Shown: positions 1 to 8,369, numbered from the stretch's first letter. The stretch: DNA of 64,000 nucleotides from Janibacter corallicola NBRC 107790 (GCF_001570965.1 NZ_BCSR01000001.1:62001-126000), one strand, 5' to 3'. Made by a program: numbers and translations. Notes: generated by a model from the letters alone, not told the origin.

Positions 1-134
1 GCATCGAGCTTGCTCAGCTCGTGCAGATCGACTTCCTCCAGCAGGAGCCGACGGAAGAGCGCAACCTGGGACTCGTCCTCGGTGGTCCCCGAGATGCTGT
101 CACCTTGGGCGAAGGACTCAAAGGTGCGTGCCAT
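1..134 (-). CDS. cpaF: CpaF/TadA-type secretion ATPase, N-terminal fragment (runs off the window)
   Basis: Only the first 44 codons are in the window. The peptide begins MARTFESFAQ and continues to LFRRLLLEEVDLHELSKLD, which resembles the N-terminal helical part of CpaF/TadA ATPases that power Tad (Flp) pilus assembly. The start codon shares one base with the stop of the upstream TadE-like gene (TGATG), as expected in a tight operon. No nucleotide-binding motif is visible because the gene leaves the window. The call rests on this short similarity and on the surrounding tad genes. Confidence 0.6.
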   Translation of the reverse strand, partial: MARTFESFAQGDSISGTTEDESQVALFRRLLLEEVDLHELSKLD

Positions 135-481
135 CAACCCACCGCCGGCATCTCGGAGGTCCGGCTGACCTCGCCGATCTTCAGACCCGCGATGGAGGGC
201 ACTTCGACTGTCACGGTGACCCGCCGCCCATCACCGGGTCGACTCGTACTCACCGAATCGACGTCCAGGATGCCGGGAAGGGCCCGGTCCGCGGCGGCGC
301 CCGGGTCCTGACCCAGACTCGCGGCGCGGGCCGCGTCCCGAGCCGCCTGACCCGTCGCGGCCATGGCCCACCCGGCGACCCCGACCTGAAGGGCGATGAG
401 CGCCGACAGGATGAGAATCGGTACCAGTGACGCCGTCTCCAGCGCTGCCGCTCCCCGCTCACTCCTGCGCTGCCTGCTCAC
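134..481 (-). CDS. tadE: TadE-like pseudopilin
   Basis: A 115-residue protein with a short basic N-terminus, a class III pilin-type leader (ERGAAALETASLVPILIL) and one hydrophobic helix, then a small soluble domain. TadE-like minor pseudopilins are processed by an A24 prepilin peptidase after the glycine and sit with the Flp pilus in the envelope. A GTG start overlaps the stop of the upstream TadZ-TadE fusion gene by four bases (GTGA). The Glu at +5 after the cleavage-site Gly, typical of this family, is present. The length is normal for TadE-like proteins of actinobacteria. Confidence 0.8.
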   Translation of the reverse strand: MSRQRRSERGAAALETASLVPILILSALIALQVGVAGWAMAATGQAARDAARAASLGQDPGAAADRALPGILDVDSVSTSRPGDGRRVTVTVEVPSIAGLKIGEVSRTSEMPAVG

Positions 482-2151
482 GCCGGCTCCTCGACGACGG
501 AGCGCGTCGTCGTCAGGCTGTCCGGGACGCCGGGGACGGCGCTGAAGGACATCGGCACCCGCATGGTCACGGAGATCTCGTCAGGGTCGTGGGCCGTCAC
601 GGACAACTTCTCGAAGGGGGTCGGGACCGCATCGTGGGCCACGTGCGTGGCCCTGCCGGCATCCTGCGAGATCGAGTACTCCCGGGCCGCCTCGGCCGTG
701 GCCTGACCCGAGTAGATGAAGGTCAACCCGATGACCGCGATCTGCCAGCAGAGGACAGCCAGCAGGAGGACGAGGGGGATCATCGCCGCGTTCTCGAGGG
801 CGACGGCCCCGCGCTCGGTAGCCGGTACCTCCACCGACTCCTGCGGGGCGCCCGCACCGTGCTGGTCCGTGCTCTCGCCGGAAGACGAGGAGTTCGATGA
901 TGACGCCTTGTCCATGGTCTTCTTGCGTCGGAGGAGTCCTCGACGCGCATTGGAGGGTTCAGGCTTACCTCCCCCACGCCCGGAGTCGACCCCCTGCTTG
1001 CCGTGGCGCCCCCTGTGTCCACCCAGTCCGAGGTCGACCCGGATCTCCCGCATGAGTTTCCACCACGCTTGCTCGGTGACCGACCGCGGGTCGCGGTCGT
1101 TCATCGCCGGCTCCAGCGCCCGTGGGGCGTCGGGGACGTGGGTGTCCAGGACCCGGGCCACGGTCAGCTGTCCGACTGAGGAGGCAGGGAAGATGCTCCC
1201 CTTCGTCGCCCGGTTGACGACCACGGAGCACTCGGCCTCTTCTGCCACGCCGAGCTTCTCCCACGCCTGCATCCGACGCCGCATCGCTCGCACCGAGAGC
1301 ACATCCGGAGTGGAGACGACCAACCGGTGCTCGGCCAGCTCCAATACAGCGGCCTGGGTGGGCGTGATGTGGCCACCACCGTCGACGACCACGAGGTCGA
1401 ACTCGCGACGCAGCAGGTCGAGGATCGCCCGCATCGCCTCCGGCGTCACATCCTCGGCCTCGCGCACGTCCACCGGAGCGAGCAGGAGGTGCAGACCGCT
1501 CTCGTGGTGCACCAGGGCATCGCCCACGGTCCGGGCCGACATGTCGTCCGCCACCCGCGCGACGGTCGCAATGGACACCGACTGCCGGACGTCGAGGATC
1601 CCGCTGACATCCCCCTTCTCGACGTCGGCATCGATGAGGCAGACCCGACTGTCTGGGTTCTCCGCCAGCGCGTTGAGCGCCAGGTGGGTGGCGAGGGTCG
1701 TCGTGCCCACGCCCCCCTTCGCGCCGACGACCGCCAGGAGGGCACCCCGACGACCGGTCGAGACCGCCGCTCCCTCGAGGACCGAGCGCATGGCATCGGA
1801 CCAACCACTCGCATTGTCGATCTGCTGGGCGACGTCCTCGTAGGCGAAGGGGTATCCGACCACACCGCGAGCACCCGACTCCAGGGCCCGGACCAATTTG
1901 GCCTGGGTGCGTGGCTCGGCGATCTCCAGCACGGACGTGCCCGGGTGGTGCGCTGTGATGTCACGGATCGTCCGCAGCCCCATCTCCTCGTGCGCGAAGA
2001 CGATCTCCGGCTGGGTCCGGCCGACGAGTTCGACGAGCTCGTCCCCCCCGCCGGTGCTCTCGCGCACGTCGATATCGCCGAGCTCGGTGAGGATCCCCTT
2101 GAGGTCCGCGACGAGGTTGGCGTCCTGGCTGGCCACGATGACTCGTGTCAT
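478..2151 (-). CDS. TadZ/CpaE-like ATPase fused in frame to a TadE-like pseudopilin domain
   Basis: A 557-residue two-part protein. Residues 1-125 look like the receiver-like N-terminal domain of CpaE/TadZ. Residues 138-375 are a MinD/ParA-type ATPase with a deviant Walker A motif (GAKGGVGTTT, about 143-152), CLIDAD and LVVVDGGG. These proteins localise Tad machinery at the cytoplasmic membrane. After a basic, low-complexity linker (about 378-445) comes a complete TadE-like module: ERGAVALENAAMIPLVLLL, then a transmembrane helix and a small soluble domain. There is no stop between the parts. An internal ATG (Met413, first base at 915) could start a separate pseudopilin, but it has no strong ribosome binding site. 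The start overlaps the cpaB stop (ATGA). The usual family arrangement is two separate genes. Confidence 0.8.
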   Translation of the reverse strand: MTRVIVASQDANLVADLKGILTELGDIDVRESTGGGDELVELVGRTQPEIVFAHEEMGLRTIRDITAHHPGTSVLEIAEPRTQAKLVRALESGARGVVGYPFAYEDVAQQIDNASGWSDAMRSVLEGAAVSTGRRGALLAVVGAKGGVGTTTLATHLALNALAENPDSRVCLIDADVEKGDVSGILDVRQSVSIATVARVADDMSARTVGDALVHHESGLHLLLAPVDVREAEDVTPEAMRAILDLLRREFDLVVVDGGGHITPTQAAVLELAEHRLVVSTPDVLSVRAMRRRMQAWEKLGVAEEAECSVVVNRATKGSIFPASSVGQLTVARVLDTHVPDAPRALEPAMNDRDPRSVTEQAWWKLMREIRVDLGLGGHRGRHGKQGVDSGRGGGKPEPSNARRGLLRRKKTMDKASSSNSSSSGESTDQHGAGAPQESVEVPATERGAVALENAAMIPLVLLLAVLCWQIAVIGLTFIYSGQATAEAAREYSISQDAGRATHVAHDAVPTPFEKLSVTAHDPDEISVTMRVPMSFSAVPGVPDSLTTTRSVVEEPA

Positions 2152-2876
2152 TCGGCTTGCTCCTTCACGGCCTTCCCGCCGAGATCACCGGCGTCGAAGT
2201 CATTGATCTCGCCGTCACGGGTCACGCCCGTGTCGGTCGGCAGGGCCACGAGTCGAACCTGTTCGGCGAAGGAGTCCGCGTAGGTGACGCTCAGAGCCTC
2301 GTCGGGCGGCAACGCGAGGGTCACAGGGATAACCTCCTCCTCACTCAGACCGCCCTCGCCCTTCTGTGTGACGGTCTGCTTGCCGGCGATGGTCACCACC
2401 CGCACGTTACGCTGCAGGACCCGCACCGACTTTGGCAGACCGGGGGTCTCGGCGAAGGTGGCGTAGATGTCGACCCGGTCGCCCGGCTTGACCCGACCTG
2501 CCACTCCGGTGACGGCGTCGACGTTGATGGCGATCTCGCGCTCGTTGGGGTCCAGGCTGGAGCTCGGAACGAGCATGTCCGAACTGATCGTGGTCCCCGC
2601 ATTGACCCGGAAGCCGATGCGCCGGCCCTCCAAGTCACTCAGCTTCAGCTGCGCGGAGTCTGATGCCCAGCGTGCCGGGACCTCGACCGGCTCGAGGTTC
2701 TCCCGGGTCAGTGCGGTGTAGGGATCTATGCCCTCCACCGCCCGGAAGACGGTGACCCGGGAGCCCACCTTGCTGTTGACCGATGCGACGTATCCGGTGA
2801 CCACGAAGAAGGTGGCCACGGCGACGGCGGCAGCCACGAGCATGAGGACAAGGCCGCGACGTTGTCTGGGATTCAC
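2148..2876 (-). CDS. cpaB: Flp pilus assembly protein CpaB/RcpC
   Basis: A 242-residue protein with an N-terminal transmembrane helix (GLVLMLVAAAVAVATFFVV) followed by a SAF/RcpC domain (TRENLEPVEVPARW, GRVKPGDRVDIYATF). CpaB proteins are periplasmic/extracytoplasmic parts of the Tad secretion channel and are thought to bind peptidoglycan. I chose the GTG at 2876 rather than the upstream in-frame codons: it overlaps the previous stop by four bases (GTGA) and places the transmembrane helix near the N-terminus. The gene is translationally coupled to both neighbours. Confidence 0.85.
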   Translation of the reverse strand: MNPRQRRGLVLMLVAAAVAVATFFVVTGYVASVNSKVGSRVTVFRAVEGIDPYTALTRENLEPVEVPARWASDSAQLKLSDLEGRRIGFRVNAGTTISSDMLVPSSSLDPNEREIAINVDAVTGVAGRVKPGDRVDIYATFAETPGLPKSVRVLQRNVRVVTIAGKQTVTQKGEGGLSEEEVIPVTLALPPDEALSVTYADSFAEQVRLVALPTDTGVTRDGEINDFDAGDLGGKAVKEQAE

Positions 2877-3655
2877 TGTGCGGGGACGCTCTCTCGATCG
2901 ATGACAACTCGGCAGAAAGGACACACGGAGGCGCTGCTGCGCTCCTGGCAGACGGGACACTCCCGGCCCGGGTCCGCCTGCGTCACACCCAACTGGGCGA
3001 ACTCCGTGGCGGCGTGACCATAGACGGTCTTCGGGTCACCGACTGTGGCTGCCGGCAGGACCTGGCGCTGGACGAGGCCACCGAGGCGGGCGAGCTCGTC
3101 CGGCGCACCCGCCGCCACGACCACGTCTCCGGCCCCGTGGGGGTGTCGCGAGGAAAGCTCCGTGGCATTCACGACGGAGCCGCCGTGGTAGGCCACGAAT
3201 CCTTGCCCTCCGGGGAGGATCGAGCGCAGGTGCTGTCCGAATGACGGACGCGGGCGGTTGAGCTTGGTCACGGACGCCACCAGAGCGCCTGAGACGGTGG
3301 TGGCGAGGATCTGCCGGATCCGGTCGTAGCCAACGCCCGGCTCGCACGGCGACTCCAGCGCCCGGTGCGCGGCGGCCACCAGAGCCACCTGGCTGGCGTC
3401 CTCGACGTGCACCGTGACGGCCACCGAAGGGTGTTGTCCGCTCGCGACCGTGGCCAGCAGCCGGGCCCGACGGCCCATCTCTGGCCTACTGAGGACCACC
3501 ACGTGGGTGACCTCTTGGGCCGCCGACAACCAGCGGGCGAGGCACGTGGGGTCACCGGAGGGCACCGCCACCACCCCGGGGCGGCGGACGTCCACGGGAC
3601 CCGGTTGACCCTTGGCCCGTGACGGATCAACGATCATGACTGCCAGGCAGCTCAT
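2873..3655 (-). CDS. Uncharacterised protein with C-terminal zinc ribbon, first gene of the tad operon
   Basis: A 260-residue protein of unknown function, translationally coupled to cpaB. The last 30 residues contain CPVCQ and CPFC, a likely four-cysteine zinc ribbon. The N-terminal part (MIVDPSRAKGQPG...) has alternating hydrophobic strands but no motif I recognise, and there is no signal peptide or membrane segment, so it is probably cytoplasmic. An AGGGG ribosome binding site lies seven bases before the ATG at 3655; an ATG six codons later is possible. Its position at the head of the operon suggests a role in Tad assembly or its control, which is inference only. Confidence 0.6.
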   Translation of the reverse strand: MSCLAVMIVDPSRAKGQPGPVDVRRPGVVAVPSGDPTCLARWLSAAQEVTHVVVLSRPEMGRRARLLATVASGQHPSVAVTVHVEDASQVALVAAAHRALESPCEPGVGYDRIRQILATTVSGALVASVTKLNRPRPSFGQHLRSILPGGQGFVAYHGGSVVNATELSSRHPHGAGDVVVAAGAPDELARLGGLVQRQVLPAATVGDPKTVYGHAATEFAQLGVTQADPGRECPVCQERSSASVCPFCRVVIDRESVPAQ

Positions 3656-3762
3656 GGAGAATCCCCTGCGTACTCGGAACGAGGTGCCATTCCTCCCTCA
3701 TGACACGATTCGGCATCATAAGGGAAATTGGACCCCCACGACCAACCGAGGGAGTGCACCTG

Positions 3763-4338
3763 GTGCGCACGAAGCGGAAGAACCCACCTTCCCGACCGCG
3801 GGGACGCACCAACCAGGACCGGGCCCACAAGGCGGCGGTCCTCGTCAGCACCTTCCTCGGCATCGCAGGGGTGCTGGCGGTCGGCGTGGGAGGCTACGCA
3901 TGGAGCCTGGACCGTCCTGCTCCGGTGCGGATCTCGGGCACGGAGGGGCACCGTGTTGCCGCCACCCCCCTCTTCGACTCCGGGGTGACGCTCTTCGGCT
4001 CCGAAGCCATCGTTCCCGACGGCGGGGCCCTGGACTGGGGTTGCGTCCTGACTCAAGATGGCGCGCGAACCCGCCTCACCCACCGGGCGGACATCGAGCA
4101 GGCGGGGTCGCGGGTGCATGACGACGAGTCCCTGCTGCCGGCACTGGACGCCGGTGTCACCGGGGACGATGCCGTCATCAGCTGCACGAGCCTGCCCGAG
4201 GAGGGCGAGGTGTGGGCCCTGCCCACCGACACCGGGCCGCCGCAGATCCCGCTGTCCCTGGTCATCGCCGGCATCGGCGGCATCGGACTCAGCGTGCTCG
4301 TCCACCCCCGAACCCGCGGCCTCGTGCGCTTCTCCTAA
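3763..4338 (+). CDS. Small two-helix membrane protein, hypothetical
   Basis: A protein of about 191 residues with a basic N-terminus (RTKRKNPPSRPRGRTNQD), a transmembrane helix at about 25-50, an extracytoplasmic domain of about 100 residues with two cysteines (WGCVLTQ... and ISCTSLP), and a second transmembrane helix near the C-terminus. The GTG at 3763 is preferred because GAGGGAG lies eight bases upstream; GTG at 3754 and ATG at 3700 are alternatives. It is divergent from the tad operon. The cysteine-bounded domain resembles that of the protein encoded at 4952-5368, so the two may be diverged paralogues. I do not recognise a family. Confidence 0.55.
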   Translation: MRTKRKNPPSRPRGRTNQDRAHKAAVLVSTFLGIAGVLAVGVGGYAWSLDRPAPVRISGTEGHRVAATPLFDSGVTLFGSEAIVPDGGALDWGCVLTQDGARTRLTHRADIEQAGSRVHDDESLLPALDAGVTGDDAVISCTSLPEEGEVWALPTDTGPPQIPLSLVIAGIGGIGLSVLVHPRTRGLVRFS

Positions 4339-4358
4339 GCGCTCTGCACACATCGCGA

Positions 4359-4832
4359 TCACCGGCGCAGCAAAGAGTCGACGACCGGGTCACCACTGCG
4401 CCGCTCGTCCGGCACCGCAGCCACGACCCCGACGGCGAGGCACCCCAGCCACAGGAGCAGGTCGCCACCCGCCGCGACGAGGCCGTCCAGACCGAGTCCG
4501 GCCGCCAGCATCGTCTCACCGACCCACGAGGTCGGGGCGAGCAGATACCCGAGTAAGCCGGCGAGCCACGCGGCGGAGCGGGGCAGACCATGGGCATCAC
4601 GTCGGCAGGCGAGGTGGGTCGTGACGCAGACGAAGGCGGCGACGAGTGCTGTGCGCAGGACCAGTCCGAGCGTCCTGGAGTCCGCGGCGGCGCCCGTCAG
4701 CGAGCCCACCAGGCTGGCCACCCCGCCACCGACGGCGAGCACCACCGCGAGCATGAGGAGGCCCCCGACCCGCGGGCGACGTCGCCGCGGCCCCGCCCCG
4801 CTGAGGTCCACTTGCACGTCGTACCAACTCAT
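4359..4832 (-). CDS. Multi-pass membrane protein, hypothetical
   Basis: A 157-residue protein beginning MSWYDVQVDLSG with about four hydrophobic helices (GGLLMLAVVLAVGGGVASLV, LVLRTALVAAFVCVTTHLA, AAWLAGLLGYLLA, LLLWLGCLAVGVVAAV). The ATG at 4832 has a good GGAGG eight bases upstream, so the longer frame to 4931 is not used. It converges with the gene ending at 4338. No enzymatic motif is visible and I do not recognise the family. Confidence 0.55.
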   Translation of the reverse strand: MSWYDVQVDLSGAGPRRRRPRVGGLLMLAVVLAVGGGVASLVGSLTGAAADSRTLGLVLRTALVAAFVCVTTHLACRRDAHGLPRSAAWLAGLLGYLLAPTSWVGETMLAAGLGLDGLVAAGGDLLLWLGCLAVGVVAAVPDERRSGDPVVDSLLRR

Positions 4833-4951
4833 GCGCCGGCCTCCGAGCGGACGCCCGGAGTCCCGGTCGGTGCCGCTCGCAATGCGCCGGCCCATCCTTG
4901 CGCTATAGCGTGAGACCGCTGGATGACACACACCCTTTCTTGGAGTTGATC

Positions 4952-5368
4952 ATGTCGCCGACCGCATCGGTGAACTCTCTGTTGCGCTGGGCCATGGCCG
5001 CAGGAGCCCTCGCTGTCGTGGCAGTGCTGGCGCTCTACCTGGCCCTGCGAGACGATGACGGCAAGAGCGGACTGCTCGGTGAGGCAACTCCGGGGACCGA
5101 AATGGTGATCCATCCGGACGTCGGGGACGCAACCATCTGGGCCAGCTCCTCCGACCTGAGCTCCGACCCACGAGCTGGCTCGACACCGGACCCCAGCGCC
5201 TGCAAGATCAGCTCCGGCACGGGCGAGATTTCGGCACCAGAGGAGACCGAGACGGGCACGCTGGACAAGACCACGCTCTATCCCATCGGTCAACTGACCG
5301 ACTACGAGCCGCCGGTCACCCTCGCCTGCGACGGCCCCTACGAGTTCGTGTACGTGGGCAACTTCTGA
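4952..5368 (+). CDS. Single-pass membrane protein, hypothetical
   Basis: A 138-residue protein with one N-terminal transmembrane helix (AMAAGALAVVAVLALYLAL) and an extracytoplasmic domain with two cysteines (SACKISSG and TLACDGP) spaced much as in the protein at 3763-4338. GGAG lies six bases before the ATG at 4952. It stops 11 bases before the convergent SGNH-hydrolase gene. Function unknown; the placement within a tad locus is the only functional hint. Confidence 0.55.
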   Translation: MSPTASVNSLLRWAMAAGALAVVAVLALYLALRDDDGKSGLLGEATPGTEMVIHPDVGDATIWASSSDLSSDPRAGSTPDPSACKISSGTGEISAPEETETGTLDKTTLYPIGQLTDYEPPVTLACDGPYEFVYVGNF

Positions 5369-5379
5369 CCCATTCCGCC

Positions 5380-6474
5380 TCATGGGTAGACCGGGTCCTC
5401 CAGCTGCTGCTGGATGAGGTCGGCCTCCGCCGCGTGACCGGCGGCATTGGGGTGAAATGAGCCCGGATCCGTCACTGACAGGCCGGGCCCACCGAAGTTC
5501 AGGTCGTTGATCCACGGATCGTCGCTGCCGATCCCATGCCCCTTGAAGGCCTCCGTGGGATCGACGAACTCCACACCTGCCTCCTTGGCCGCCTCCCGGA
5601 TGACCGAGTTCAGCTCCGTGGCCTTGCCGTTCATCCACTCCTGGTCCTCCTTGAAGAGGAGGTTCTTGTAGTTGTCACTGGGGTTCTCCTCGAACAGCTG
5701 GGGGTAACCGACGATGACGATGCGGGCATTGGGGGCCTTCTTGCGGATGTCGCGGTACTGCTCCACCAGCTTCTTCTTCAGGGCGGGCAGGTCCTTCTGG
5801 AGCCGTTTGTCGTGCTTCTCCTGGCAGGAGTCGGCGAAAGGGACTCCCCGCTCGCCGTTGACGATGCAGTCCTTGACGACATCGGCGAATCCGATGTCGT
5901 TGCCCCCGATGGACATGGTCACCAAGGAGGTGTCCTCGTCCAGTGCGTCGGTCTGTGCCGGTTCGTGGTCATTGGAGCCATTCGGTTCCTCGACATCCGG
6001 CTGTTCGGCTCCGGAGCAGGCCACCGACTCCGACCCGCCCGCGAAGTCGTTGTCCCGGGCGATGATCCTCGAGTAGGCGTTGTCGGACCGGTGGCACCGG
6101 TTGCGCTCGTCGTCCCCCCAGTTGTCCCAGTCCCAGTCATCGCCGTGGTCGTAGTCGGTGTCCGAGTCGTAGTCGCCAGCACCCTCCCCAGAGGAGTAGC
6201 TGTCCCCGAGGGCGACGTACCGTCCAGCGGTCGCCCGCTCCAGCGGGGTGCGGGTGTCCCCCCCGAAGCCCGACGCACACTCCCCCTGCCCTGCGGTGAC
6301 GATCGTGCAGACAGCGGCCTCCACCCGCTGGGACACCTGGGAGTCCGAGACCGCGACGAAGACTCCGGTGACAACCATCGCGGCCAGCACGATCAGACCC
6401 ACGTACTCCAGCGCCGAGGCACCTCTCTCGAGAGAGCTCCGCCCTCCTGCGGTGGCGCCCGAACGGGCATTCAT
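5380..6474 (-). CDS. SGNH/GDSL hydrolase with an N-terminal Flp/TadE-like pilin leader
   Basis: A 364-residue fusion. Residues 14-60 hold a class III pilin-like segment (ERGASALEYVGLIVLAAMVV, then a short helix ending in AVCTIVT), of the kind processed by A24 prepilin peptidases. Residues 85-360 are an SGNH-hydrolase domain: block I GDSYSSGEG with the nucleophile Ser at about 92, block III GGNDIGF, and the C-terminal catalytic His in FHPNAAGH. Several cysteines (CHRS, VACSG, DCIV, SCQEK) fit an exported, disulfide-bonded esterase/lipase. An aspartate/tryptophan-rich insert lies at about 101-122. The start overlaps the stop of the upstream lipoprotein gene (ATGA), so the two are co-translated. 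Substrate unknown. Confidence 0.85.
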   Translation of the reverse strand: MNARSGATAGGRSSLERGASALEYVGLIVLAAMVVTGVFVAVSDSQVSQRVEAAVCTIVTAGQGECASGFGGDTRTPLERATAGRYVALGDSYSSGEGAGDYDSDTDYDHGDDWDWDNWGDDERNRCHRSDNAYSRIIARDNDFAGGSESVACSGAEQPDVEEPNGSNDHEPAQTDALDEDTSLVTMSIGGNDIGFADVVKDCIVNGERGVPFADSCQEKHDKRLQKDLPALKKKLVEQYRDIRKKAPNARIVIVGYPQLFEENPSDNYKNLLFKEDQEWMNGKATELNSVIREAAKEAGVEFVDPTEAFKGHGIGSDDPWINDLNFGGPGLSVTDPGSFHPNAAGHAAEADLIQQQLEDPVYP

Positions 6475-7160
6475 GGCAGGTCCTTGCGCTCGAGGGCGGC
6501 CACCGCGTCGGCCACGACCTGGGGGTTCGGGTCCTCGCGTACTGCGTAGGAGACGAAGGCGACCAGCCCCTCCCCCTTCGCCACAAGGACCATGTCCGTC
6601 GTGATCCGCGCACCGCGCGTGGCCGTCTGCCGCCAGGCCACGGCGTGATCGGGCAGGCCATCGACCTGCAGTGGCTCCACCCGGAAGCGAGCGCTCTGCC
6701 CGCTTCCGTCCCCCTTCGTCGTGTAGTGGTCACACCCCTGCAGGGCCCCCTGCAGATCCCCCACGACCCGCTGCGGGACCCGTGCCGAGTCGTGTAGGCG
6801 CACGTACTGCGCGAGGAAGGGCCCGAGACCCCCTTGACTGAATCGCACCCTGTCCCCCGAGGTCGGGGGGGTCGGCTCGATGTCGACACCGCAGACCTGT
6901 TGGCGGAAACCTCCGGTCGGCCGCTCGCTGCTGCGCCAGCGGCCGGGCAGGTCCTCAGCACGGACCATCCAGGCACGCAGGTCGGCTTCCTCCACCGTTC
7001 CGGAGGAGGAACTGCTGGAGGTGGCGGAGCCGCCGGCGGTCCCGGCCGAGCCACCTTCGGACCCACAGGCACTCACGACGCACACCAGACCGGCAAGCGA
7101 GCCCACGAGCACTGCCCGTGCTCGCCCTCGTAGAGCGGTCCGTAGCAACCCATCGGCCAT
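6471..7160 (-). CDS. Lipoprotein, function unknown
   Basis: A 229-residue protein with a lipoprotein signal peptide (basic n-region RTALRGRARA, hydrophobic core, lipobox VVSAC) followed by a Ser-rich linker and a globular domain with two cysteines (QQVCGVD and GCDHYTT). It should be anchored to the outer face of the membrane. I chose the ATG at 7160, with AGGAG eight bases upstream; the open frame to 7250 has no better start. It is translationally coupled to the pilin-leader/SGNH-hydrolase gene, so the two may work together at the cell surface. I cannot assign a named family. Confidence 0.7.
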   Translation of the reverse strand: MADGLLRTALRGRARAVLVGSLAGLVCVVSACGSEGGSAGTAGGSATSSSSSSGTVEEADLRAWMVRAEDLPGRWRSSERPTGGFRQQVCGVDIEPTPPTSGDRVRFSQGGLGPFLAQYVRLHDSARVPQRVVGDLQGALQGCDHYTTKGDGSGQSARFRVEPLQVDGLPDHAVAWRQTATRGARITTDMVLVAKGEGLVAFVSYAVREDPNPQVVADAVAALERKDLP

Positions 7161-7301
7161 CGCCCGAACTCCTGATCCCGGCCGCGAACCTGCCTCGCGG
7201 CCAACGACCTTCGACGCTAGGTCGCTACATGGGCCAGGGACAGGGTCCACGGCCCCACCTCCGGGCCCACCCTCAGGAGTGGGTCGTGGGCCCAGGGGCC
7301 C

Positions 7302-7973
7302 TCAGGAGACCACCCACCCCATCGCGGGAAGGGCGAGCACCACCAGCACCCCCGCCACCATGTGGGGACCAAAGGCCAGGTGCGAAGTGCGACCGGCACC
7401 ACGCACCAAGAGGACCAGAGCCATCACACCGGCGCTGAGGAAGCCCACGAGTGTCCCCAGGACCACATGGCTCCACGAGAGGTACCCCAGAAGGAGGCCG
7501 AGGGAGGGTGAGAGCTTGACGTCACCGAGCCCCATCCGGCCTCCGCCGCCGATGAGGATGAGTAGGAAGTAGAAGCCGCCCAGTGCCGCTGCGCCCAGCA
7601 GCGCTCGCACCCAGTCGGTCTCGAGGTCGCCCTCGATGAGTCCCACGACGAAAAGGCCCGCCAGACCCCCGAGGAACAGGGGGTATGTGAGTCGGTCCGG
7701 CAGGCGGCGGACATCGATGTCGATCGCGGCGAGCACGAGCAGTACCGCACTCGCCGCCACGAGCACCACGGCCAGCGCGGGGCGTTCACGCCAAGCCAGG
7801 GCGACCAGGGCACCGACGAGTACGGCCACCGGCACGAGCCAGCTGAGGTTGAGGCGGCGTATCTCTTCCTCGTCCTGGTACCGGTGAACACCCGACTCCA
7901 GCACGCGCCGGGCCACGATAGCAGGAACACCCGTCCCGATGGCACCGAGCAGTGCGGTCAGTAGCAGCGGCAT
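7302..7973 (-). CDS. A24-family prepilin peptidase (TadV/CpaA-like)
   Basis: A 223-residue polytopic protein with the two aspartates of type IV prepilin peptidases: the first in AAIDIDVRRLPDRLTYP and the second in the GxGDxK motif (GLGDVKL). It would cleave the class III leaders of Flp pilin and TadE-like proteins at the cytoplasmic face. The N-terminal methylase domain of the large PilD type is absent, as in TadV/CpaA. The ATG at 7973 has AGGAG eight bases upstream; the longer open frame to 8195 is a shadow. Nearby substrates in this window are the three TadE/Flp-like leaders at 134-481, 478-2151 and 5380-6474. Confidence 0.85.
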   Translation of the reverse strand: MPLLLTALLGAIGTGVPAIVARRVLESGVHRYQDEEEIRRLNLSWLVPVAVLVGALVALAWRERPALAVVLVAASAVLLVLAAIDIDVRRLPDRLTYPLFLGGLAGLFVVGLIEGDLETDWVRALLGAAALGGFYFLLILIGGGGRMGLGDVKLSPSLGLLLGYLSWSHVVLGTLVGFLSAGVMALVLLVRGAGRTSHLAFGPHMVAGVLVVLALPAMGWVVS

Positions 7974-7984
7974 GTCCAGCGCTC

Positions 7985-8281
7985 CTACCCAGCCGCCACG
8001 AGCAGGATGGCGACCACGGCACACACCGCCGAGAGCAGGGTCAGCACCGCCGCACGCCTCCGCCAGCCGAACGCGGCGCCGGCGAGGAGGAGGCCCGGGA
8101 CGGCCGCGAGCGCGACGTGCTGGCCCCGCTGCGCCTCCTCGATCGCCTCGCTCGTGCCCTCGATGTGGAAGCCCATCGTCAGGGCGATCAGGCACAGCAC
8201 GAGGTTGACCACCACGAGGAGCGCCGCGGCAGGGCGGGCCAGCCGGGCGCCGCGGGCGGAGGAGGTGTCATCGGGTCCCAT
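7985..8281 (-). CDS. Small membrane protein, hypothetical
   Basis: A protein of about 98 residues with three hydrophobic helices (AAALLVVVNLVLCLIALTMGF, VALAAVPGLLLAGAAFGW, LTLLSAVCAVVAILLVA). It lies 11 bases upstream of the prepilin peptidase gene on the same strand and is probably cotranscribed with it. The start is uncertain: ATG at 8281 or TTG at 8296, neither with a strong ribosome binding site. Family not recognised. Confidence 0.5.
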   Translation of the reverse strand: MGPDDTSSARGARLARPAAALLVVVNLVLCLIALTMGFHIEGTSEAIEEAQRGQHVALAAVPGLLLAGAAFGWRRRAAVLTLLSAVCAVVAILLVAAG

Positions 8282-8369
8282 CAGGACGACACCCAACCAG
8301 ATCCGCCGGGATCTCGCGGCCCCACACGCCTGCTCCGGAGGGAGGAGTCGCAGACCCAGAGCGGCTGGC

